NCBI GenBank assembly: GCA_021820965.1 | Contig: JAKACZ010000022.1 | Location: forward strand, 1-64,000 | Direction: 5' to 3' | DNA from: Bacillota bacterium | GTDB lineage: Bacteria; Bacillota; Sulfobacillia; Sulfobacillales; Sulfobacillaceae | DNA length: 64,000 nt | Shown: positions 27,075-35,012 of the stretch, piece by piece | How the letters are laid out: each line of letters starts with the position of its first letter | Numbering within the stretch: position 1 is the first letter of the stretch | Program-made: the position numbers and the translations under genes | Notes under the pieces: model-generated | What the model was told of the DNA's origin: nothing | Seen by the model: the letters and a program-made list of their open reading frames with translations, nothing else | The model's database searches: none

Positions 27075-27650
27075 TCAGGCCGTCTCGCAGCGAACGGTTA
27101 GGTCTGAAGAACTCCAACAAGATGTCATGAGGTAGCGTCGAGAGGCGCTACCTCTTCTTTTTTGACGTGGTCTTGGTGCACATGTCGAGCGTCCGCAAAT
27201 CGCATCCAAGTTGGGATGAAATAAGGGATGCCAGGCAATGTAGCGCTGGTTTTGGGGATCCATGACGACCTGCCAGGACTCCAGCAACTGATGACTTCGT
27301 GGCCCGTCGGATGGGGCAGGAGACGGGAGAAATAAGGCATCCATGAAGCGCGCATCTTGACGCAGTGGAAATGGCGCTCGACGCTGGTTTGGTCCTTGTA
27401 TTTCCACAGTAAGTCTCTGAGGCTGATAAGCGGGTGGCACCGTGGTAATCAGTAAATAACGTGCTCCGGCGGCACAGAACCCGGTTTTCTTTTTCATTGC
27501 TTCCACCTGCCGTGACTGAACACGTGGTTGATACTGCAAAGCGGCCTGGTACGGCCATAGAGCGTACGGCCTCGTCACCGGGAACTATTGACCAAATGCC
27601 GCCATCGAGTCGACTTGCTCACATAACGCGTTGGCACTGGTTGGTTTGAG
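27075..27650 (-). pseudogene. Transposase relic (IS1634/IS4-like DDE family)
   Basis: Three minus-strand frames must be joined to read a C-terminal transposase segment. The core TSVERHFHCVK is in one frame and continues as ARFMDALFLPSP in another, then further as ISCWSPGRSSW. The order (E-x-x-F near a K, then F-[MV]-DALF and a leucine-rich tail) resembles the last catalytic Glu region of IS1634-type transposases. No complete open frame, inverted repeats or target duplication were found, so this is a decayed fragment. Confidence 0.45.
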
Positions 27651-27744
27651 TTGCGCAAATTCACCCCGAAATCACCCCCTTCTCATCACTCCAGGGTGAT
27701 TTTCGTTTGAACGCTATCACTCAATAATCGCGTTGGGTGATGAT

Positions 27745-28428
27745 ATGACTCTGCGGGTTGCTCTCCTGACTGAATCGAAAATTGTCGCGTCGGGCCTGGA
27801 GCGATCATTAACCGAACAGTCCATGCTCGACATCGAAGCGATACGCTGGAACCTTGAGTATGTTTCCGACGAGTTGATCAAACCTTCTCAACGTCAGGTG
27901 GACTGCGTCGTCATCTATTCTGATGTGATTGCCAGACTTGAAGGAATGCAACTGGAGGACCGGTTGGATTCAGTACCCATCATCGTCATTTTGGACGAAC
28001 CCAGCCGTGAGCAGCTTTTACGAATCATGGCGTGGAATCCCCGAGTTGTGTTGACGCGTCATGCGGCGGAGGAGGTCCTGACGGTGGCCGCGTACCTTGC
28101 GACCGTGTCTGATGTGTTTGTGATGGCAGCGCCGGTGCTGAATGGCTGGATGGAGTTGCTGGCTCGAACAGAAAAACCCTATGACTTAACCACTCGGGAG
28201 TACGAGGTGTTGAGGTTTCTGAACTATGGTCTAAGCGACGCGCGGATTGCGGAACGCCTCTATCTGTCGGTGCATACCGTCAAGCAGCACGTGAGTCACG
28301 TGCTCCAGAAGCTTCAAGTGGCCAATCGCTATGATGCGGCCACAGTGGCGAGGCGCGAAGGGCTTGTTCCGGATGTGACCTTGGAGCGGGAACTGGTGCC
28401 GCGCCAGAAGTTGAGAGGGCGGCAATGA
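27745..28428 (+). CDS. LuxR-type regulator with receiver-like domain
   Basis: A regulator of about 227 residues. The N-terminal half resembles a NarL-type receiver (MTLRVALLTESKIVASGLERSL) but lacks a clear phospho-acceptor Asp in the usual loop, so control by phosphorylation is doubtful. The C-terminal HTH is typical: LTTREYEVLRFLNYGLSDARIAERLYLSVHTVKQHV near 153-188. The start is set at the ATG at 27745 in place of a TTG at 27733. Its stop overlaps the VKOR start by four bases (ATGA), so it is the first gene of the secretion/folding operon and probably its regulator. Confidence 0.75.
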   Translation: MTLRVALLTESKIVASGLERSLTEQSMLDIEAIRWNLEYVSDELIKPSQRQVDCVVIYSDVIARLEGMQLEDRLDSVPIIVILDEPSREQLLRIMAWNPRVVLTRHAAEEVLTVAAYLATVSDVFVMAAPVLNGWMELLARTEKPYDLTTREYEVLRFLNYGLSDARIAERLYLSVHTVKQHVSHVLQKLQVANRYDAATVARREGLVPDVTLERELVPRQKLRGRQ

Positions 28429-28844
28429 AGGGACTCATGGCTTTCTTCCTGGGCTTGGTGGCTGCTGTCGGGATGTACCTCACGGTGACTACCTTGACAC
28501 ATACAACCGTGGCTTGCCCGGCGGCACCTGGTGGATTGATAAACTGCGGCCGGGTTCTCTCCTCTTCGGGTAGCACAATTTTTTCCGTGCCCTTGGCCGC
28601 GTATGGTCTGGTGTGGACTGTCAGCCGAAGCCTTCTCCGCCGGCTGAGCGCGTTAGTCGCATGGTCTCTGGTGGGGTTCGGAGGCGTGGCCTGGGGTCTC
28701 TCCCATGAATGGATGGTGGGCTCGCTGTGCCTTTGGTGCACCATCATGCAAATTCTGATCGTAGCGGCCGTGGGCATCCAGCTGGGGTTGCTTAAGGCCA
28801 GGCGAAGCATTAATGCGCTCGACCGATATAAACAAGCCCATTGA
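28425..28844 (+). CDS. VKOR-family disulfide-generating membrane protein
   Basis: A 139-residue, four-helix homologue of vitamin K epoxide reductase. The active-site pair is C102-L-W-C105 (GSLCLWCTIMQ) and the shuttle pair is C31 and C41 on the outer loop (ACPAAPGGLINCGRVLSS), with the conserved Ser/Thr region just after. In bacteria VKOR replaces DsbB: it oxidises a thioredoxin-like partner and passes electrons to quinone. Such a partner with CxxC lies four genes downstream, and the secreted protein coded next has exactly two cysteines after its signal peptide. Translation is coupled to the upstream regulator. Confidence 0.85.
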   Translation: MKGLMAFFLGLVAAVGMYLTVTTLTHTTVACPAAPGGLINCGRVLSSSGSTIFSVPLAAYGLVWTVSRSLLRRLSALVAWSLVGFGGVAWGLSHEWMVGSLCLWCTIMQILIVAAVGIQLGLLKARRSINALDRYKQAH

Positions 28845-28862
28845 TGGATGGTGTTCCGTTCG

Positions 28863-28903
28863 TGCGACACGCTACAGTGCAGTCGCAACTACCATTCAAT
28901 GGT
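28863..28903. promoter_or_regulatory. Palindromic candidate operator before the secreted-protein gene
   Basis: Two inverted repeats lie in the 95-base gap after the VKOR gene: gcgac / gtcgc spanning 28863-28886 and the perfect palindrome accatt-c-aatggt at 28891-28903. They sit 37 bases or more upstream of the next start codon, a position suited to a regulator-binding site. The adjacent LuxR-type protein is the obvious candidate. Confidence 0.35.
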
Positions 28904-28939
28904 ATGTGCAATCTTGTGGTATGAAAGGACTGAAGTTGG

Positions 28940-29419
28940 ATGTTGCGAAAGATTTCGCGGGTGGTGCTGCCAGCCTTGGCTGTCGCCTTGGTGGGTGGTA
29001 CGGCTTACGGTTTCATGGCGAGCAATACGGTGTCGGCATCATATGCCGGTCAAGGCGCTGGCACAATCAGCGGGTACACGGTGCAGCACGTTCGCTACGA
29101 TTTGACACCGGGCGGGCGGCATATCCAGGAGGTGTTTTTGGAACTGAACAGTGCAACAAAATCGAAAATGCCTCAAGTTGACCTCTGGTTTTCTAACGCT
29201 AGCGGTAATTACGGCACGGATGGTGCAGTCTATCAATGTACTGTCGCTGATCCCTCTGTTGAGTGGGATGCGGCTTGTGTTCCCAATGGCGTCGCGGCGG
29301 CGGTATCGAGCGCGTACGATCTGACCGTGTCGGCGGCACAGGCAGGCCTGGTATTCCCTCAAACCTTGTCGAACCCTGCTTTGATAACCGTTGCACCGGA
29401 CGAAAGCCACTTGAAGTAG
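28940..29419 (+). CDS. Secreted protein with SipW-type signal peptide
   Basis: A 159-residue exported protein. The first 30 residues (basic MLRKISR, hydrophobic core, then VALVGGTAYGFMASNTV) follow the signal pattern of TasA/CalY-type proteins cleaved by SipW signal peptidases. The mature part is Thr/Ser/Gly-rich, predicted beta-sheet, with only two cysteines (C100 and C113) that could form one disulfide. A matching ER-type signal peptidase and disulfide machinery are encoded in the same operon. The sequence itself resembles no family I can name, so a fibre or biofilm-matrix role is inference. A strong hairpin follows the stop. Confidence 0.65.
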   Translation: MLRKISRVVLPALAVALVGGTAYGFMASNTVSASYAGQGAGTISGYTVQHVRYDLTPGGRHIQEVFLELNSATKSKMPQVDLWFSNASGNYGTDGAVYQCTVADPSVEWDAACVPNGVAAAVSSAYDLTVSAAQAGLVFPQTLSNPALITVAPDESHLK

Positions 29420-29423
29420 TTGT

Positions 29424-29446
29424 GACGGGGAGGTTTCCTCCCCGTC
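29424..29446 (+). terminator. Perfect hairpin after the secreted-protein gene
   Basis: A 10-bp GC-rich perfect stem (gacggggagg / cctccccgtc) with a three-base loop, 5 bases after the stop. It is followed by atctaata and not a T-run, so partial termination or 3'-end protection of the upstream mRNA is likely. It would give more substrate than processing enzymes. Confidence 0.55.
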
Positions 29447-29470
29447 ATCTAATATCTCGGAGGTTAATCT

Positions 29471-29635
29471 ATGTACAGGATTTTGACGCTAGCATTCTTG
29501 ACCCTTTTCGTATTACTGCTAAGCGGATCGTCCTATGCGCTTTTGGCCAATAATCAAGTTCCGTCGACCAACCTGGGGCTGACCACAATTCCCGTTCAGG
29601 GGCTGGCGCCTAAACAGTCCTCCAAGGGCTCATGA
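29471..29635 (+). CDS. 54-residue secreted peptide
   Basis: A small gene with a good site (cggagg) seven bases before its ATG and a stop that overlaps the next start as ATGA. The product opens with MYRILTLAFLTLFVLLLSG, a signal-peptide core, then SSYALLANNQV, which resembles the cleavage region of SipW-type substrates. The mature peptide would be only about 30 residues (ending GLAPKQSSKGS), with no cysteine. It may be an accessory subunit, an anchor or a starter of the same assembly. No family is recognised. Confidence 0.6.
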   Translation: MYRILTLAFLTLFVLLLSGSSYALLANNQVPSTNLGLTTIPVQGLAPKQSSKGS

Positions 29636-31245
29636 AGCGGGCGCGAATGTTTCTGGCGCTGGTGTTGGTGGCGGGTTTTGCATTTGTTTGGCACTGGCTC
29701 GGGCCCACGGCGTTAGGCGGCTCCATGAACTATCTCACAGTCTACGGCACCAGCATGAAGCCGCGCTTTACGGCGGGCGATCTGGTGATTGTGGAGCGCC
29801 AGGCCCACTATCATGTGGGGGAACTTGTCGCCTATCACAATAAGCAGCTACATTCCATCGTCTTTCACCAAATAGTGAAGAAGACGGGAAACCGCTACGT
29901 GTTCAAAGGGCTCAACAACCATTTTGAGGATGCTTACCATCCCGCCAAGAAGGACTTAATTGGCGCCTATTGGGCCTCGGTTCCCCACGCGGGCTTGTAC
30001 CTCCGACGAATGATGCGGCCATTGCCGGTTTCCATGTTGATGGCGTTAATTGCCTTCTTATGGTTGATGGACATGTTTCCCGCGTCGAGAAAAAAGGCGA
30101 AGAAAGGACGAAAGCGGATGAAGCACCAAAATCAAAGACGGATAGGACAACGGAGTTCGGCTCGGAACCTTTTGACGGGAATTGCCGGATTCTTGATCGC
30201 ATTGATGGCCCTCTCGCTCTATTTTTGGATAAGTGCGCTACGTGCGCCGCTCGTGCAGAAAGTATCCACCGCGTATCCCTTTACGGAGCGAGCGGCGTTC
30301 AGCTATCAGGAGAAGGTTCCGCTGAATGCGGTTTATAGCCAGGGTCTCTTGACCACCGGGCAGCCAATATTCATCAATCTGGTCCGTTCTTTTCCGATTC
30401 GCGTTCAATATTGGCTGACTGGCGGCTCGCAGCCGGTGTCTCATCTTCACGGAACTTACTCACTCGACATGGCGGTCCACGATAGTTTAGGATGGACACG
30501 TACCATTCCGCTGGTTTCCACCAGACCGTTTACCGGCACGACGATTCGTCTGGCGTCCACCGTGAGCACTGTTTTTCTGAGTCACTTGATGACTCAAGTG
30601 GATTCCCTAACCAAAGAGCCGTATTCTACTTACACCATGGACATTGTCGCCCATGTGGACGCCCGTGGCCAAGTGGGTTCGACTCCCTTGGTGACCTCCT
30701 TTAATCCGTCGCTGCCCTTCTCGATGAGTAATGTGGCGCTTCAAGTGACACCTCCATCACCTTTTATGACCATTCGCCAAACTTTGTCCCCCACCCACTC
30801 GTCCATGGTGCATGCCACTCAGCGATATCCCAATCAGTTCTCAGTGCTGGGCCTTAAATTGTCTTTGCCCGATGCCAAGCTGATCTTCGGTATTGCAAGC
30901 GGCGTCTTTTTGGTGGGAACGGCCCTCATGTTGTGGCTGCGCCGCCGCCTGTATCGATTAGACGATGAAAATCTACGCATTCAGACTCGGTATGGGAGCG
31001 CCTTAATCCCGCTGCAAGGATTCGAGAAATGGGATGACGTACCCAAGGCACGCGTGATGACCATGGAACATCTCGTCCGAATTGCTGAAAACGTGGACGG
31101 CGAAATTTTGCATTGGGGCTCCGAGAATTCACATATGTATTTTGTGGAAACCGGTGACCGAGTTTTTTACTACCAAGTGTCGGAACAAGTTCCCGATGTG
31201 CAGCCGGCGGCTCCGGCCCAGGCTGACCAGGGTGGTTCGTCGTGA
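29632..31245 (+). CDS. sipW: ER/archaeal-type signal peptidase I fused to a DUF5305-like domain
   Basis: A 537-residue fusion. Residues 1-150 are an S26B signal peptidase: an N-terminal membrane helix, nucleophile S41 in TVYGTSMKPRF, H79 in VFHQIVKK (His where most bacterial enzymes use Lys) and D100 in GLNNHFEDAY, then a second membrane helix. After a very basic linker (about 152-175) come another helix and an extracytoplasmic domain ending in a helix near 415-440 and a cytoplasmic tail. This second part resembles DUF5305, which occurs in archaea and some bacteria near such peptidases. Coupling to the 54-residue peptide gene and the nearby SipW-type signal peptide indicate its substrates. 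Confidence 0.78.
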   Translation: MKRARMFLALVLVAGFAFVWHWLGPTALGGSMNYLTVYGTSMKPRFTAGDLVIVERQAHYHVGELVAYHNKQLHSIVFHQIVKKTGNRYVFKGLNNHFEDAYHPAKKDLIGAYWASVPHAGLYLRRMMRPLPVSMLMALIAFLWLMDMFPASRKKAKKGRKRMKHQNQRRIGQRSSARNLLTGIAGFLIALMALSLYFWISALRAPLVQKVSTAYPFTERAAFSYQEKVPLNAVYSQGLLTTGQPIFINLVRSFPIRVQYWLTGGSQPVSHLHGTYSLDMAVHDSLGWTRTIPLVSTRPFTGTTIRLASTVSTVFLSHLMTQVDSLTKEPYSTYTMDIVAHVDARGQVGSTPLVTSFNPSLPFSMSNVALQVTPPSPFMTIRQTLSPTHSSMVHATQRYPNQFSVLGLKLSLPDAKLIFGIASGVFLVGTALMLWLRRRLYRLDDENLRIQTRYGSALIPLQGFEKWDDVPKARVMTMEHLVRIAENVDGEILHWGSENSHMYFVETGDRVFYYQVSEQVPDVQPAAPAQADQGGSS

Positions 31246-31868
31246 GCGTGACCCATGTTCCTTCCAGCCCACGCTGGCCGCTAATCGGAATGATGACGGC
31301 GCTGGGGATTTATGTGCTGGTGCTAGGGTTGTTTGTGTCTCTGCATAAGCCGGTTGAGGCTAAGGGCACCGCTGCTCCGCGTATCTCACACGTCTCGGCC
31401 TCAGGCGTTTATTCCCTGCAGGGGACACGGACGACATTGTTGGATGGGAAGCGAGGGGCTCTCCTCTTGCTAATGGCACCCTGGTGCAAGTACTGTGCCT
31501 ATGAAGACGCCTATGTTATTCCACGGTTGGCGCACCTCTCAGGGATCACCTTCGATGTGGTTGATGTGTCCAATCGCGGGGGATTTGCCAATCCGGGGCC
31601 GGTCAATCCCGCTTTTAGCGGCCACGATCAGATTGGCTCCCCTCTTTCTCTGCGCGGCCGGGAGCGGGTGATGCGGCGATACCGGACTCGGTTTGGACTC
31701 ATGGGTCCCGATGAACAGGTTGTGGTGGCCAATCCCCGCCAGTGGCCGGTGACATCATATCCGACCTGGGTCTTTGTTTCGAGCCGGGGCCAGATATTGC
31801 GAGTATTGCCGGGAGCCGTCACTAAGCCTCAAATGGACAGCCTGTTGAAGGAGATTTTGAAAATGTAA
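31242..31868 (+). CDS. Membrane-anchored thioredoxin-like protein
   Basis: A 208-residue protein with one N-terminal membrane helix (residues 13-33) and an outside thioredoxin fold. The redox pair is C82-K-Y-C85 in LLLLMAPWCKYCAYED, and the cis-Pro is in VTSYPTWVFVSSRG near 170. An insertion of about 45 residues lies between the CxxC helix and the cis-Pro strand. It is the natural partner of the VKOR protein and would oxidise or isomerise exported proteins, first of all the two-cysteine secreted protein of this operon. Its ATG overlaps the signal peptidase stop (ATGA-type), so the last genes are translationally coupled. Confidence 0.8.
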   Translation: MSVTHVPSSPRWPLIGMMTALGIYVLVLGLFVSLHKPVEAKGTAAPRISHVSASGVYSLQGTRTTLLDGKRGALLLLMAPWCKYCAYEDAYVIPRLAHLSGITFDVVDVSNRGGFANPGPVNPAFSGHDQIGSPLSLRGRERVMRRYRTRFGLMGPDEQVVVANPRQWPVTSYPTWVFVSSRGQILRVLPGAVTKPQMDSLLKEILKM

Positions 31869-32220
31869 CTGGTGTAGCCGTACGATTGCCTACAGATCAG
31901 AAGCACCGATAATATAATGTGATGGAATCGTGCTTGGAATATGCGATATCGTGTGGCCGTAGGCCAGGAAGCCGCGGCCACCTTCCTTACGGGCGGAGAT
32001 TATCGATGTTTGAGGTGCGACACGCCCCGCCTTTTGAGATTGATGAACACAATACCTGCGCATTCCCATCCGGCGGATGCTGCGCCTTCTTAGGCTGCAG
32101 CCAAGAGGGGGTCAAGTCCCACGGGGATTTCCTTCGGTCACAGGTTAGCCCGCAGGGCTAGACATGTTAAAACTTTTGTTTTATAATAAGAATATAGGGC
32201 TGGAGCGGTCCGAATTCACG
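31869..32220. other. Intergenic stretch, no gene recognised
   Basis: About 350 bases after the thioredoxin gene. Short frames are open but none has a ribosome binding site or family likeness. It merges into the transposon-end relic that follows and is probably part of the same mobile-element graveyard. Confidence 0.35.
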
Positions 32221-32366
32221 CCTGGGGAGATCCCACGAAGGCCATACGCTTCCCGCGCAGTGGTCAATGAGCCAGGAACCTTCGGCGAGATTTACAGCGA
32301 GTGCTGGCGGAGCGATCCCGGAAATCCCCGCCCGGGTCCGTTGGATTAGGCAGTGGGAGAGTTCAT
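32221..32366 (+). mobile_element. Second TnpB-type right-end relic
   Basis: This stretch resembles the window's first 127 bases: tcaatgagccaggaa near 32264, gcgatcccggaaatccccgcc near 32314 and the final gagttcat near 32360-32366. Such ends carry the scaffold of the TnpB guide RNA, with the guide read from the flanking DNA after ttcat. No intact tnpB frame lies upstream. The two copies differ by several insertions, so they are old and independent. Confidence 0.5.
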
Positions 32367-32396
32367 AAGCCAGGCTTGCCTTCCGTGTGGAACGTC

Positions 32397-32463
32397 AGCG
32401 ATCGGCAAGATCGCTTTTGGCGAAGATTTTTGGCAGATTGAACCTCCCCGGCCTGCAGGCCGG
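32397..32463. repeat. Pair of hairpins in transposon-relic region
   Basis: A 7-bp stem (agcgatc / gatcgct, 32397-32415) is followed by a 16-base perfect palindrome ccggcctgcaggccgg (32448-32463) that is flanked by cctcc and tggggaa. They lie just beyond the transposon-end relic and may belong to a second, nested element. A further hairpin, tctccc / gggaga, lies at 32711-32730. Confidence 0.4.
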
Positions 32464-32794
32464 AGATTCTGGGGAAACCACCGTGGTTGCGTCGCGGGTC
32501 GTGAGACCCTCCGGACTTGCACCGCTTATTCCCCCGGCAACATCGGCGGGGTTCAGCCGCAACTACGCCCTGACGTTCCCTGGAGGGGAACGGGACGGCG
32601 ATACGTGTGGGCTTCACGCGTCAGAATTCTAGTGCCACTGTGTTAGAGTGGTCGGTAGAGGTGTTCTCAACGTTTTAACGTCTTGTCGTGATGACGCGAT
32701 ACATTTTGCGTCTCCCGCGCTTGTGGGAGACAACCACCGATAGCGCTGATGGTGGCATTAGACAAGTCTCCCTCACGGCGAACGCCTTATGACC

Positions 32795-32880
32795 GAAGGG
32801 AACCCCTACACTGAACCAACAGGAGGGGATATCTTCGCCCTCAAGGGCAGAGTTTTACGGCGCATCTGACAAAAGCTGAG
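32795..32880 (+). repeat. Hairpin repeat, copy A
   Basis: One of three related copies in this window (others 37425-37530 and 47498-47611). Shared landmarks in order are a cccc ... ggggata pair, a short GC stem with ccct or similar loop, and gagttttacggcgcatctga. This copy ends about 50 bases upstream of a pseudo-receiver gene. Confidence 0.6.
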
Positions 32881-32931
32881 GAGGCCGTTGAGCAGCAGAC
32901 ACTAGAGCGCTGCATTTCGGAGGCAACAAAC

Positions 32932-33309
32932 GTGGGCGTTTCGAATGGTGCCAAGCTTTATGTTGGCTATGTGGAATCGAGTCTCAATGATTTTCGTATT
33001 GTCTCCCGTCTCTTGGCACATCCCTCGATTGAGCTGCGGAAGGCTCTGGAGGGCGGCGTCCTCTTGAATGCAGATCCCCGTCTCTTACGGGAACTAGACA
33101 TGGTTTTGGCGCACGTTGAACTTCGGGATATGAACGGATTTCAACTAGGGCAAAAGCTCCGTGAAAAAATGCCGGGCTTGCTGTTTGTGCTAACGGGATT
33201 TGACCAGGAGTTTGATAAATTGGCACACGAAGCCAGTTTTGAGTTTTTAGCACTGCCGGATGTGAGCCCCGCGGCTTTGTGGCGACTGGTTGAAAACCAT
33301 CGCTCGTAA
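32932..33309 (+). CDS. Stand-alone pseudo-receiver domain protein
   Basis: A 125-residue CheY-like protein starting from GTG with CGGAGG upstream. The receiver pattern is clear in MVLAHVELRDMNGFQLGQKLREKMPGLLFVLTG (58-90), but the phospho-acceptor Asp position is occupied by His 61, and the acidic pair near the N-terminus (here YVES) is incomplete. It should therefore not be phosphorylated in the normal way and may work by binding another protein. No output domain is present. It stands alone, next to a membrane LuxR-type protein on the other strand. Confidence 0.65.
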   Translation: MGVSNGAKLYVGYVESSLNDFRIVSRLLAHPSIELRKALEGGVLLNADPRLLRELDMVLAHVELRDMNGFQLGQKLREKMPGLLFVLTGFDQEFDKLAHEASFEFLALPDVSPAALWRLVENHRS

Positions 33310-33514
33310 TCTTCGCCACCCTATTGGCGTGACGTTGACGGTTCATGCGCTTAATTTTCGACCTGTACAATAGGGCTCGGGGTTCCGCCGCTGCCACATT
33401 GCATACGTTCGGACCGCGGAACCTTCAATCCGCCGCCGTTAAAAGTCCTTACTCCCGGCTCGGGCTTTGGGGGGACATGGTTATGCGAGGCCGACCGCCA
33501 TCAGACCTGGGTCG

Positions 33515-33547
33515 ACGCCAGGATCCTTACCCCCCGAGTCCTGGCGT
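33515..33547 (-). terminator. Hairpin after the membrane LuxR gene
   Basis: A 9-bp perfect stem (acgccagga / tcctggcgt) with a 15-base loop lies about 20 bases beyond the stop of the leftward LuxR-type gene. It is a plausible terminator, although the T-run is on the plus side. Confidence 0.4.
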
Positions 33548-33567
33548 TTAGATCTTTGTGGCCGCCC

Positions 33568-34884
33568 TTATTGCTCCGCACTCCGTTCATGCTGCCGGCC
33601 AATGAGGTCCAATAGTTCCTGTCGGTTCTTCGTTTCGGTCTTGCGGTAAATGTTTTTCAAATGGGTCTTAAGTGTGTTGATTGATACGTAGAGCTCTCCA
33701 AGAATGGCCTGGTTGCTTTTTCCTTGTAACAAGAGCGACACAATTCGCCGCTCTTGGGGGGTCAGTTTGGCCCAGACAAAGAGCGCCTCGGGGTTCCCCT
33801 GATATCCACGCCGCGCTGGAGAGGCGGCACTCCCGGTCGAAAGCAAGAGCGGAGTCAAAGCGACAATCATTACGATGGCGACAAAGAGCCATGATGGCTT
33901 GGACCCGGTCAAGAGCGGCAGCCACCACCCGGCGCCAAACGCGGTTATAGTGACGCCCACGGCAATGCCGAGTTCCTCTGGGGCGCGGTAGAGCGAGTCC
34001 ACTAGCGATACGGCCCACCATGCGCTTAGTAAATTGGCCGCGACCAAAAGAGCAATTTTCCATCCAAAGATCGCGCCGCGGGTGTACGGGTCGAAGAACC
34101 CGAGGAGTGTGATGGCTAACAACACCGCGGATCCGTGTGCCAATAGTGATCGCTTGCGCGGTAAGGCAAAGGCAAGGACGGCTAGGACTAAGAACGAGAG
34201 GGTGGTCACAATAACGGTGGGTAGCCACGCTAGTGACGAGAGATTTGACGCGAGGCGGCTGATTTCCTCGGCCCCCATACCCAAGACGAAAAACAAACCA
34301 AGCGCGCCGGCCCCGGTCCGATTCGGGCGGACTGGCCTCAGCGTTTGTTTGCGCGGGAGGTCAGGCGGCAACGCAAGAGCCATGACATCGGCGGGGATCA
34401 TGCCCGCAGACAGCACCAACCGCCCGCTCGCCAATTCCAGCGACACCAGGGCAACCAGCAAGCCCGCCAAGAGGGTCATGCCGGCCCACCCGAAAATGAA
34501 TGGCAGCTTCTGCATTGAGAGGGGTTGAGTCAGTATTGCAAGCCAGAAAATAATGAGAGGGACGGCGGCAGCTAATTCAATCACGGCCCATATTGCCTCG
34601 GAGGAAGCGATCAGTCCGATTGCGGACAAAAGGAGGAACCATGGCAGGGCGCACCATCGAACCCAGCGCCAATGGCTCCTAAGCCAGTTGGCGCTCAGCA
34701 GAAGGCCACTAGAGATGAAGGTGGCGGCCAGGGCAGCGAGAAACACCGCGGTTGTCGCCGGCCCCACGGGCCAAGGGGTGAAGTGAATCATTTCAAGGAT
34801 CAAACCCTCCAACCACCCGAATAGAGCTATGGTATAGGCTATCAGTGAGAGTTCCTGGTGCCACGGCGAAATGCGTTCGGTCAC
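33568..34884 (-). CDS. Membrane-bound LuxR-type regulator (multi-helix N-terminus)
   Basis: A 438-residue protein with about twelve hydrophobic segments between residues 15 and 350 and a C-terminal LuxR helix-turn-helix: KLTPQERRIVSLLLQGKSNQAILGELYVSINTLKTHLKNIYRKT near 372-415. Proteins with 12 membrane helices fused to a LuxR domain are known mostly from Actinobacteria (Eggerthella-type) and are thought to act from the membrane. Here the membrane part could sense a small molecule or membrane state. The gene is divergent from a NarL-type response regulator, with a 128-base gap containing an AT-rich stretch. Confidence 0.7.
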   Translation of the reverse strand: MTERISPWHQELSLIAYTIALFGWLEGLILEMIHFTPWPVGPATTAVFLAALAATFISSGLLLSANWLRSHWRWVRWCALPWFLLLSAIGLIASSEAIWAVIELAAAVPLIIFWLAILTQPLSMQKLPFIFGWAGMTLLAGLLVALVSLELASGRLVLSAGMIPADVMALALPPDLPRKQTLRPVRPNRTGAGALGLFFVLGMGAEEISRLASNLSSLAWLPTVIVTTLSFLVLAVLAFALPRKRSLLAHGSAVLLAITLLGFFDPYTRGAIFGWKIALLVAANLLSAWWAVSLVDSLYRAPEELGIAVGVTITAFGAGWWLPLLTGSKPSWLFVAIVMIVALTPLLLSTGSAASPARRGYQGNPEALFVWAKLTPQERRIVSLLLQGKSNQAILGELYVSINTLKTHLKNIYRKTETKNRQELLDLIGRQHERSAEQ

Positions 34885-35012
34885 GATAAGAATCCTCCAT
34901 TGGGATTGACCTGTAATCTAGGTAGAATTTAATAGGTTGATGGGTCACCCTAATAGAGTGTTAACCCCTTAGTTCACCCGGGGGAATCCCCGGGGTTAGG
35001 AAGTGTGAGGCA

